Source of the DNA: an uncultured Lentisphaerota bacterium
Lineage (GTDB): Bacteria > Verrucomicrobiota > Lentisphaeria > Victivallales > GWF2-50-93
Reading direction: 5' to 3'
DNA length: 43,153 bases
NCBI GenBank assembly: GCA_903872565.1
Contig: CAIQLG010000373.1
Location: forward strand, 1 to 43,153
The translations under genes and the position numbers were made by a program. This document shows, one piece after another, positions 33,338-41,239 of the stretch (positions within the stretch are counted from its first letter, which is position 1; each line of letters begins with the position of its first letter). Under the pieces are notes generated by a model. The model was not told the origin of the DNA. It was given only the letters and a program-made list of their open reading frames with translations, and made no database searches.

Positions 33338-34294
33338 TTGCCTATAAAAAACAGGCCGATAAGAATGCAGAGTTTCCTTTCAATAGAAAACGATAAACTT
33401 GTGGTTTCGGAGGGTGCCGGACTTGTTGAAGTCTGCAAGAATCCTACGGATGCGGAAATTACTGCGCTCATAGGCAAATATAACATTGACAAGCATAACG
33501 TGGACTCCGCACTCGACCCCGACGAGAATGGACGCCTGGAATTCGAGCCCGACCATGTCGTCATAATCTTGAAACGTCCCAGAAACTACTGCTCGAAGGA
33601 CAATTTCTTCTTCAAGGTCACTTCCATCGGAGTATTCTTGTTCGCCAACAAGATGCTTATTGTAATGAGAGACGACATATCGATCTTTGACGGGAAGACA
33701 GCATTTCCCATGAAAACCCTTAACGACATCCTCTTCCGCCTGATATATTCAACCATCTCCCATTTTATGGGGCACTTGAAGGCGATCAACCAGATTTCCG
33801 AGGAACTCGAGGACAAAATCAACTACTCATACGAGAACAAGTACCTCCTCAACATGTTCACACTTGAGAAAAGCCTGGTCTATTTCCTCAACTCCATAAC
33901 ATTCAATGCCGCAGTTTTCGATAAATTGAAGTACAACGCCACGAAAATCGGATTTACGCCAGACAATGTCGAACTGCTTGACGACATAATAATAGAAAAC
34001 TCGCAGTGCCTCACCCTTACACAGACATACTCAAACATTCTCTCGAGCCTTATGGACGCTCGTGTGTCACTTATAAGCAACAACCTGAACGTGATGATGA
34101 AAAACCTCAACGCCATAGTGATTGCCGTCGCAATACCTAGCTTCTTTGCCGGCGTGGGAGGAATGTCGGAATTCTCCGGGATGACAGGATCTGCAAACTG
34201 GAAGATTTCCTATTTCTTATTCATCTGCGCAATGCTCGTCATAGGGATCATCACATTCTACGTGATCAGATATTTCGAGCGCTACTGGAAATAA
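33338..34294 (+). CDS. CorA-like magnesium transporter family protein
   Basis: I place the start at the TTG at 33338 because AGAGGA lies 8 bases upstream; the first in-frame ATG is at 33365. The ~318-residue product has the CorA layout: an N-terminal alpha/beta cytoplasmic domain, a long helical stalk (about residues 130-245, NQISEELEDKI, VYFLNSITFN, MDARVSLISNNLNVMMKNL), and two C-terminal membrane helices with a charged tail (YFERYWK). The pore-mouth signature of classical CorA, GMN, is here GGMS followed by EFSGM. Such variants occur in divergent CorA subfamilies and may change ion choice or make the protein non-classical. It is a single gene between the HAD and SpoU genes. The 33040-33337 stretch upstream is AT-rich with no convincing gene. 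Confidence 0.8.
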   Translation: MPIKNRPIRMQSFLSIENDKLVVSEGAGLVEVCKNPTDAEITALIGKYNIDKHNVDSALDPDENGRLEFEPDHVVIILKRPRNYCSKDNFFFKVTSIGVFLFANKMLIVMRDDISIFDGKTAFPMKTLNDILFRLIYSTISHFMGHLKAINQISEELEDKINYSYENKYLLNMFTLEKSLVYFLNSITFNAAVFDKLKYNATKIGFTPDNVELLDDIIIENSQCLTLTQTYSNILSSLMDARVSLISNNLNVMMKNLNAIVIAVAIPSFFAGVGGMSEFSGMTGSANWKISYFLFICAMLVIGIITFYVIRYFERYWK

Positions 34295-34392
34295 AGAGCA
34301 AAATCTTCCTATAATTATTGTTTGAGATTTAGAATTTGGTTTGCGGGCGCAACCCACCTTCATAATTCCTGATCCGCTGAAAATAATATGTC

Positions 34393-35154
34393 TTAGTTTG
34401 ATTCTTTTCTACGGACGGCCTCGAATAAAATGACAGTGACCGACTGCGCGACATTTATCGAATCAATATTTCCCGGCATCGGAATTGTCAGGTCTGCGAT
34501 ATTGTGGATATTTTCAGTTCCGTGAGCTTCGTTTCCGAAAATGATCAGACTTTTGTCGAAAAGCCCGGCTTCAGTGAAACAGCTTGCACCGCTGTGGGGA
34601 TTTGTAATGTAGATCCTGTCGGAGCCAATCCTGCGAAATTCGCAGATAGCATCCGCGAGATTCGCAAACAGTCTTATCTGCAATGCGAACTGCGATGCGA
34701 GCGCCGCCCTTATGGCTTTGTTGCAGAACGGATCCACTGTCCCTTCTGTCATCCACAGCTCACCAAGTCCGGTCGCCCTGACTGTCCTTATTATTGTCCC
34801 CAGATTTCCCGGATCCGAAACCTTGTCAAGAAGTATCGTGAAACTGTCCGATAATGGGCCGGAGACTTTGAATTCCGGGCGCTTGACAATGAAAAGAATG
34901 CCCTCGGATGCAGAGAAAGACGACAGCGACTGGAATTTGTCAGCAGTAACTTTTACAAAATCCACGGAGCTGAAATCATCTGACTTAAAATCTTCGGAAC
35001 ATACTGCAGTTTCAATAAGTTGAAGATTAATAGAGAGGATTTCCTTGCACGACTTTATCCCTTCGCAGAGGCAAAGATCTGACTTTTTCCGTCCGTGTCT
35101 AGTCTGAAGGGAGCGGATCAGCGCCTCCTGTTTTTTTGTAAGAATTTCATCCAT
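34393..35154 (-). CDS. TrmH/SpoU-family RNA 2'-O-methyltransferase
   Basis: The 253-residue product starts at an ATG with AAGGAA upstream. The N-terminal substrate-binding-like domain (KKSDLCLCEGIKSCKEIL) precedes the SPOUT trefoil-knot domain. The three SpoU motifs are visible: LDKVSDPGNLGTIIRT, IIFGNEAHG and IPMPGNIDSINVAQS. Relatives methylate ribose in 23S rRNA (RlmB/AviRb-like) or tRNA; the target here is not predictable. It acts in the cytoplasm with SAM, as a dimer in known members. It is convergent with the CorA-like gene, with only ~100 bases between. Confidence 0.88.
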   Translation of the reverse strand: MDEILTKKQEALIRSLQTRHGRKKSDLCLCEGIKSCKEILSINLQLIETAVCSEDFKSDDFSSVDFVKVTADKFQSLSSFSASEGILFIVKRPEFKVSGPLSDSFTILLDKVSDPGNLGTIIRTVRATGLGELWMTEGTVDPFCNKAIRAALASQFALQIRLFANLADAICEFRRIGSDRIYITNPHSGASCFTEAGLFDKSLIIFGNEAHGTENIHNIADLTIPMPGNIDSINVAQSVTVILFEAVRRKESN

Positions 35155-35264
35155 CTGATTTCCTTTTCATCTGAACTTTCCCAGCTGATAAAGCCCCGGA
35201 ATGGCACAGCTCCAGCGGGTTGTCACAAAATCGCTCATCTTTTAAAAAAATCAAGGAAGTTGCG

Positions 35265-35974
35265 ATGAAAAAGTATTGTGGCCGTGTCCGTAGGCTTTGC
35301 GAAGTCGGGCATCCTGTCAATAAAAATCAACGTCCAAAAGATGTGGCCTTGCTTTTAGCAGCCCATCCACCGCAGTTCGAAAGGCCAACTATGATGGACG
35401 AATAGATTTGGTTAATGCGATCTTGAGTCAAGGAGGTAAAATAGATGCCTGTAACCAAGATGGATGGACTGCGCTAATGTTTGCTGCTTCAGCTAATCAA
35501 TATGAGGCGTTAGAACTATTATTGGAAAAAGGAGCGGATGTTAATATCAGAGCCAAAAATGGAAACACGGCATTACTTGTTGCATTTGTCTTTGATTACA
35601 ACAAGACGGCAGAACTACTGCTGGAGAAATCGGCAAACCCTAATTTTTTCTATGATAATTATGAAGGTAAAACCTTGCTGATGATCACAATAGAACACAA
35701 TTCAATTGAACATATCCGATTACTGTTACAACATGGAACCGACGTGAACAGTGTAAACCAAAAAACAGGCGATACGGCACTGATGAAAGCAATTCTTAAT
35801 GCAAACAAGGAGATTATTACACTTCTGCTGGATAATAATGCAGACATCGAAGCCGGAAAATCTGCTTGGGATGCCCTTTCATGCCATTCTGAGACTTGCA
35901 CACATGATTACAAGGGAATGCGTGAGCTGTTATTGAAATATGCTCATCAAACACATAAAAAAACTGAAAAATAA
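35265..35974 (+). pseudogene. Ankyrin-repeat protein, probably frameshifted
   Basis: An ATG at 35265 with AAGGA upstream opens a frame reading VALLLAAHPP before stopping at 35403-35405. The main ankyrin frame (187 residues from a TTG at 35408) continues upstream without a start as RKANYDGRIDLVNAILSQGG. Joining the two frames around 35360-35385 would restore a first ankyrin unit (ALLLAA, then NYDGRIDLVNAIL). The rest carries about four more repeats, with GWTALMFAA, LLEKGADVNIRAKNGNTALL, GKTLLMITIEHNS and GDTALMKAIL. There is no signal peptide. Either a single-base indel inactivated the gene or the short downstream frame is used from the TTG. Ankyrin repeats mediate protein binding; the partner is unknown. 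Confidence 0.5.
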
Positions 35975-36056
35975 TCCAAAAGCCATAGGCAATGAAACAT
36001 TCTTGCAAATCAAATTTTTCATTGGATATTCCGTGTTGGATATTGGATATTCAAAT

Positions 36057-39000
36057 TTATTTCCCCCGATAAGTCATTTTTATCCTGCTTGAGGGTCTGC
36101 ATAGGATTGCGCCTTCGTATGTCCCGAGACAGAGGCGAAAAATCAACCCGTCAGCCGGGCCGATCCACTTTGTGCTCACCTTAAAAAGTCTAAATCTCCA
36201 CTGTTCCGTCGCAGGGTTAAGAAAAATACTGACTCCCTCGCCAGGCCTGTTGCAGAACATACCACCAGTTTTCTTTTTGAATTCTCCAGGTGCAAAAATG
36301 AAATCCCTGCGATCAACACTAATCTGCGAACGTTCCGTAAAACAGTCAAATGATTTACAGGCATATTTGGCACTCCGGACAAATAATGTGAACTCGTCCC
36401 TGCCGGTGTCATACCTGCCATTGAGTCTGACAAGCGAGAATTCCTTCATTGGCGCAAGGACAGTGTCAATATTTTCAGAAGTGTTTTTGTTCGATCTGAA
36501 TCTGAATATTCCCTTCTCAAGCATATGGTAGTTTTTCCCGCAGGTAACACCATCAATTGAGATACGCACATCAACACCGTCCGAGTTTTCAATTGACATG
36601 AAAGCTCCATTGCATGCGGAAAAAGACCAGAAAAGATTGTCCGCATCTGAAAAATCGAGTCGCAGCAAGATCCTCGGCAGCACCCCCTTGGAACTTCTAT
36701 AGTCCCATCTGTTTCCATCACCCATCCAGGCTCCTTTTTCAGGGGAAAGCGCAAATACCTCTCCATCAACCGAAATTCGGATGTCTTCAGCCGACGGATC
36801 AAATTTTCCATCAAATGAAAAACCTTCAAGCCTTGCACGGCTGATCCTTATAGAATCTTTTGGCAAAACATTTTCAGGCAATTTCAAAAGATTTGCTCCG
36901 CTTGAGAAACTGTCGAGGGAAATGCATATTCTCGTCCTGTCTCCAATATTGGAATTCTTTGCAAATATCGCTTCGATCACAGCCTCCGCGCCAGACAGCA
37001 CAGACACATGCGTTCCGGAAGATTTCAGATTGTCAATTGCCACATCGCCGGAAACGATACGCCACTCGACAAAATAAAAATTCTGACCCGGAATTGCTTT
37101 TATTGCGGTCTTGTTGCTGGCTCCCACCAGGACATTTATTTCCCCGGAAGGGTTTACAGATCCGCCGTTGTTTTCGCCGGGTGAAATCAGGAGTTTTGCA
37201 AATGTCTCATCATTGGAAGCGAAGTTAGCAGTTATGAGCATGTCAGAGGTGACATTTGTGATTATCAAAGGATTTTCTGTTCCAATATGATCGCCAGACC
37301 AATTTACAAAACCATACCCCGTGGCTGGAACTGCGGTGACTTCCGTGGAATCCTTGCCATGTTCAACTATCTGTTGAGTCTGGCCTTGCAGGCTTCCATT
37401 TGCTCCCGAAAGAAACGTGACCGTGTATGAATTGATTTCAAAAACAGCACAAATTTTCGCATCACCTGAAATAACAACAGTGGCTTCCGCCAATTTAAAA
37501 TCCGATATTAGCGGCGTTCCATTTATAATCACCCACTCCAAAAAGTGATATCCATCATCCGGAATCGCCTTGATCGCAATTGCTTTTCCATTTTCGACAA
37601 CAAGTTCGCCGGACGGTTTTGTAGTTCCGTTACTGGAACTGTCAACTGTCAGAACACAGTCATCAGTGTTGACTGCGAAATTCGCAGTTATGAACATGTT
37701 GGCAGTGACATTGGTGATTCTCAGAGGATTTTCATTCCCAGTATGATCGCCCGACCAATTGACGAAGCTATAGCCTGGAGCTGGAACTGCGGTGACTTCC
37801 GTGCAATCCTTGCCATATTCGACCGTCTGCGTCGTCTGGCCTTGCAAACTTCCATCTGCTCCCGCAATGAATTTGACAGTGCGGTAGATGCTTCCGCAAT
37901 ATAAATCATACGCATCGGCCACAGCCAAAGTTTTTCCATCTGCGCTGAAAGCTACTGAATAAAAGTGCTCCATGGTTTTGTTTCCGGTTTTGGCAGGCCA
38001 AATTTTCTCCCAGGAAGTCCCTCCGTCAAGGGAGAGATACAATGCAAAGTCGTTGAAACTTGATGCTGCGATTTTCGCACCATCGCCACTTGTGGAAACT
38101 GAAATCCAGTTTTTTGGCTGATCTTCACCGGCGGGATCGCATTTTGTCCAGGATGTCCCTCCATCGCCGGAGACGTATAAAAAGTCATACGCTGCGGCTG
38201 CAATGATCTTGGTGCCATCGCCGGAGACGGACACTGAATTCCATATTTTTTGAATTCCTTTTCCGGCTGGCTCGCATTTATCCCAGGATATTCCTCCATC
38301 TGATGAGAGATAGATGCAATCATCTGATGATGCCGCCGCGATTTTCGCACCATCAGTACTGATTGACAATGAATTATATGTCAGTGGTCTGTCAGTTCCC
38401 GACGGGTCGCATTTTATCCAGCTTGCGCCGCCGTCCGAGGAAAAATATATGAAATCATCGATTGCCGATGCGCAGATCACGGTTCCATCAGAGGAGATTG
38501 CTATGCAGTTCCATTTCCTCAAGCCTGCCGATTCCCTTTTGATCCAACTTGCCCCTCCGTCGTCCGAAGTATATATGTAGTCATCAGGATTTTCACCCAT
38601 ATATGCGGCGGCGGCGATTCTTGTCCCATCGGCAGAAATGGCGGCTGTCCATTCGGGGACAACTTCCGAATCATAAGGAGCAAGGTTGTCGCATATTGCC
38701 GCAGCATCCGAAGAATATATGTTTGATTTAAGTGAGCCACTTATTATTTTTCTGCCATCCGAGCTTACTGACACAGGCCTGAGATAACGTTCCGCCGACA
38801 TGGAAGGTTTACACATGATCCAGTTCATTCCCGCATCTGGCGACTCTAAAAGGTATGAATTTTCAGCGCCGGCAAATATTTTTTTGTAATCGGTGCTTGC
38901 CGCTACAGAAAGCCATCTGCATGGAGTTCCGGAAGGATCATATCTCTCCCATGTTGAACCCGCATCCGATGAAACATATATGAAATCATCTCTGCCTGCG

Positions 39001-39857
39001 GCAATGATTTTAAGTCCGTCATCACTAATGAACAGCGAAGACCAGTCTTTGGCATTTTCTTCTCCGGCAGGTTCACATTTGATCCAGTTTTTTCCGCTGT
39101 CCGAAGAGGCATATACGAAATCCTCACAAGCGGAAACCACCATTTTACAGCCGTCTGAAGAAATCGCTGCCGAGTTCCAGGTCTTTATGAGGCCTTGCTT
39201 TGTCGGGTCGCACTGCATCCAGCTTGAACCGCCGTCTGATGACACATACACGAATCCATTTGCGGTGGTGGCGACAATTTTTTCTCCGTCGGTGTTGATG
39301 GCAATTGAAAGCCAGCATTTGCTCATTCCAGCCCCGGCAGGTTCGCGTTTTGTCCAGTTTTCTCCGTCATCAGACGAAATGTAGATGTTATCCGAGCTTC
39401 CCACGGCAATTTTCGCACCGTCCCTGCTTATGGAAGCCGAAAAGATATAATTGCAATCTTCCATTCCCACTTGCGGACACATTTTCCAGGTGGAACCCTC
39501 GTCGAGTGAAAGGAATAGTTGATCCCGGGTTGAAGCAAGGATCTTGCTCCCGTCGGCGCTTATCGAGACATGCTCCCAGTCTTTTGGTGAATCTGCACCG
39601 GACGGATCGCATTTTGCCCAGGTGGCAGATCCGTCCAGTGAGACATAGATGAAACCGGATCTCGGAACGGCCGCGATTTTTGCGCCATCGGAACTGGCCG
39701 CGATGGAACACCAGTCCGCCCTCCCCGAATCAACTGCATTCCTTGTCCATGAAAAAATGTCTTCTCCTAAAATGGACGTAGAAGACAGGCAGATGAAGAA
39801 AATCAGCAATGAAATTTGAAATTTTTCATGTTTTAGTCTTGTGCATATCATGTTCAT
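36057..39857 (-). CDS. Giant secreted Asp-box propeller / InlB B-repeat protein
   Basis: The frame is open from a TTG at 39866. I prefer the ATG at 39857, which starts a signal peptide (about MNMICTRLKHEK, then LLIFFICLSSTSILG). The ~1266-residue product first has about 12 sialidase-type Asp-box units (SSDGG.SW, SLDEGSTW, SGDGGTSW and variants) in ~45-residue repeats with S.DG.KI.A, suggesting one or two beta-propellers. Four InlB-type repeats follow (GANGSLQGQT..., VTAVPA.GY.FVNWSGDHTG; and two variants with SNGTTKPSGE and GSVNPSGE). The ~290-residue C-terminal region resembles the C-terminal part of other large exported proteins in this window in style but has no known motif. It is probably a surface or secreted adhesin-like protein; no catalytic residues are evident. 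The DNA is internally repetitive. Confidence 0.75.
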   Translation of the reverse strand: MNMICTRLKHEKFQISLLIFFICLSSTSILGEDIFSWTRNAVDSGRADWCSIAASSDGAKIAAVPRSGFIYVSLDGSATWAKCDPSGADSPKDWEHVSISADGSKILASTRDQLFLSLDEGSTWKMCPQVGMEDCNYIFSASISRDGAKIAVGSSDNIYISSDDGENWTKREPAGAGMSKCWLSIAINTDGEKIVATTANGFVYVSSDGGSSWMQCDPTKQGLIKTWNSAAISSDGCKMVVSACEDFVYASSDSGKNWIKCEPAGEENAKDWSSLFISDDGLKIIAAGRDDFIYVSSDAGSTWERYDPSGTPCRWLSVAASTDYKKIFAGAENSYLLESPDAGMNWIMCKPSMSAERYLRPVSVSSDGRKIISGSLKSNIYSSDAAAICDNLAPYDSEVVPEWTAAISADGTRIAAAAYMGENPDDYIYTSDDGGASWIKRESAGLRKWNCIAISSDGTVICASAIDDFIYFSSDGGASWIKCDPSGTDRPLTYNSLSISTDGAKIAAASSDDCIYLSSDGGISWDKCEPAGKGIQKIWNSVSVSGDGTKIIAAAAYDFLYVSGDGGTSWTKCDPAGEDQPKNWISVSTSGDGAKIAASSFNDFALYLSLDGGTSWEKIWPAKTGNKTMEHFYSVAFSADGKTLAVADAYDLYCGSIYRTVKFIAGADGSLQGQTTQTVEYGKDCTEVTAVPAPGYSFVNWSGDHTGNENPLRITNVTANMFITANFAVNTDDCVLTVDSSSNGTTKPSGELVVENGKAIAIKAIPDDGYHFLEWVIINGTPLISDFKLAEATVVISGDAKICAVFEINSYTVTFLSGANGSLQGQTQQIVEHGKDSTEVTAVPATGYGFVNWSGDHIGTENPLIITNVTSDMLITANFASNDETFAKLLISPGENNGGSVNPSGEINVLVGASNKTAIKAIPGQNFYFVEWRIVSGDVAIDNLKSSGTHVSVLSGAEAVIEAIFAKNSNIGDRTRICISLDSFSSGANLLKLPENVLPKDSIRISRARLEGFSFDGKFDPSAEDIRISVDGEVFALSPEKGAWMGDGNRWDYRSSKGVLPRILLRLDFSDADNLFWSFSACNGAFMSIENSDGVDVRISIDGVTCGKNYHMLEKGIFRFRSNKNTSENIDTVLAPMKEFSLVRLNGRYDTGRDEFTLFVRSAKYACKSFDCFTERSQISVDRRDFIFAPGEFKKKTGGMFCNRPGEGVSIFLNPATEQWRFRLFKVSTKWIGPADGLIFRLCLGTYEGAILCRPSSRIKMTYRGK

Positions 39858-40108
39858 TTGCAGCAATCCATTTTCATAGACGTAGTCCGTAATGTGGATA
39901 ATCAGTAATTCTAAGGAATGTACCTAGTATTGTTTTTATATTGCTTTATTATTGTAATATTATATATGCATTATTGATATTAACAAATTGTATTTTGTAA
40001 TATTTTTATGATTTATTGGTTTTGAATGGTAGAGGGCGTATGGCTCGAATTTTCCCAACTTATACCAATTTGCAATCAATGGGATAGTAATGGTGATCGT
40101 GAATTTGT

Positions 40109-40159
40109 TGTAGCCACGGCCGCGCCGGCTGTGACGCCCCCGGCACCGGGGCGGCTACA
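40109..40159. repeat. GTAG-hairpin pair (REP/BIME-like), copy B
   Basis: TGTAGCC (40109-40115) pairs with GGCTACA (40153-40159). Inner hairpins are CACGGCC/GGCTGTG (one G-T pair) and GCCCC.G/C.GGGGC with one mismatch. Several bases differ from copy A, but pairing is largely kept (for example, A-T to G-C swaps in the stems), which argues that structure is selected. Confidence 0.75.
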
Positions 40160-40305
40160 GTAGTTATCACAGTGCTCTTTCGCCTTGTCTTATGATTGCA
40201 ACTTGGTATTAAGTTGAATATAGAACAATGTGTCGCCATATGCGGAGGCTGTTATAAAATTAAGCGAACTGTCTTTTATTCAGCCCTCGCAGATGGTGGT
40301 ATATT

Positions 40306-40329
40306 GTAGCCCCATGCGTAAGCGTGGGG
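40306..40329 (+). repeat. Single GTAG-hairpin (REP-like), copy F
   Basis: GTAG (40306-40309) is followed at once by an 8-bp hairpin, CCCCATGC / GCGTGGGG with one wobble and a four-base loop (40310-40329). It is half of the paired elements elsewhere. It ends 5 bases beyond the stop codon of the ASKHA activator gene. Confidence 0.65.
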
Positions 40330-40334
40330 AAAGA

Positions 40335-41114
40335 TTATTTAGAGTTTCTTTTCCCGGCGGCGATGATCGCGGCACCGAGTGCGCCAGTTATCCTGGGATC
40401 AGGAGGCAAAACTATCTTCATTCCGGTCTCTTCCCCGAGTGCTTCCGCCACTCCTCTTATCATTGCAACTCCACCTGTGAAAACGATCGTGTCGGCAACG
40501 AATGACCTTCCCATCATTGAGACGATCCTTTTCGCCACGGCGCGGAAAACACCCTTCAAAATCTGCTCCTGGGGAATTTCGTTCTGCAGAAGTCCGACAA
40601 TTTCCGACTCCGCGAAGACTGCGCACATCGAGCTGATCTCGCATGCTGTCGATTTCTTGAATGAAAGCCCGGATATGTCTTCAATTCCGATGTCGAGAAT
40701 TCCCGCGACCATCTCGATGAAGCGCCCCGTTCCGGCCGCGCATCTGTCGTTCATCGCAAACTCGAGCACCCGTCCATGTCCAGAGGTCAATATGATCTTT
40801 GAGTCCTGTCCTCCTATGTCTATCACAAGTTTCGCATCAGGGAAAAAATATGCGGTCCCGGCGGCGTGGCAGGATATTTCAGAGACCACCTCGTCGGAGT
40901 CTGGAAAATGATTTCTTCCATATCCGGTCGATATTATCCTTTTCAGTTTTTTTCTGTTCAATCCATTTTTCGCCAGAATTTCATCAAAGGCCTTCGATGC
41001 CCTTTCACGTGGTTTCGCACCGGTGTTCAAAACTGTGCTGTCCAGGATTTTCCCATCCCTGAACAGGACAATGTCTATCGTTCGCGCACCTATGTCTATT
41101 CCAGCACTTGTCAT
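40335..41114 (-). CDS. ASKHA ATPase activator of a 2-hydroxyacyl-CoA dehydratase-type/double-cubane reductase
   Basis: The 259-residue product belongs to the BadF/BadG/HgdC family. It has the ASKHA phosphate motifs GIDIGARTIDIVLF and VIDIGGQDSKII, the two cysteines that bridge a [4Fe-4S] cluster between dimer subunits (C125 in NDRCAAGTGRF, C164 in SSMCAVFAES), and the C-terminal FTGGVA and GALGAAI motifs. It transfers an electron to its partner at low potential, driven by ATP hydrolysis. The partner is almost surely the reductase encoded ~125 bases upstream on the same strand (41240-42400). Both are oxygen-sensitive cytoplasmic proteins, in keeping with an anaerobe. Confidence 0.9.
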   Translation of the reverse strand: MTSAGIDIGARTIDIVLFRDGKILDSTVLNTGAKPRERASKAFDEILAKNGLNRKKLKRIISTGYGRNHFPDSDEVVSEISCHAAGTAYFFPDAKLVIDIGGQDSKIILTSGHGRVLEFAMNDRCAAGTGRFIEMVAGILDIGIEDISGLSFKKSTACEISSMCAVFAESEIVGLLQNEIPQEQILKGVFRAVAKRIVSMMGRSFVADTIVFTGGVAMIRGVAEALGEETGMKIVLPPDPRITGALGAAIIAAGKRNSK

Positions 41115-41155
41115 CGCTTATCCTTGTTATTCAAAGAATTGTAATATGTTGATGT

Positions 41156-41209
41156 TGTAGCCGCCTCCATGTTGGAGGCGAAGACACGGCCAACATGGCC
41201 ATTGCTACA
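41156..41209. repeat. GTAG-hairpin pair (REP/BIME-like), copy C
   Basis: TGTAGCC (41156-41162) starts it, with hairpin GCCTCCA/TGGAGGC (41163-41179). A second hairpin GGCCA/TGGCC follows, and GCTACA (41204-41209) closes the unit. It lies between the reductase and activator genes of one probable operon, so it would be transcribed as an intra-operonic structure. Confidence 0.75.
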
Positions 41210-41239
41210 GATTTAAAACAACTTGTCAGCATTGGATAT

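Larger units (their letters stand above)
39858..40334. other. AT-rich intergenic region with two GTAG-hairpin elements
   Basis: No coding frame is convincing here. The first ~220 bases are very AT-rich. The remainder holds copy B (40109-40159) and the single element F (40306-40329). Confidence 0.6.
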
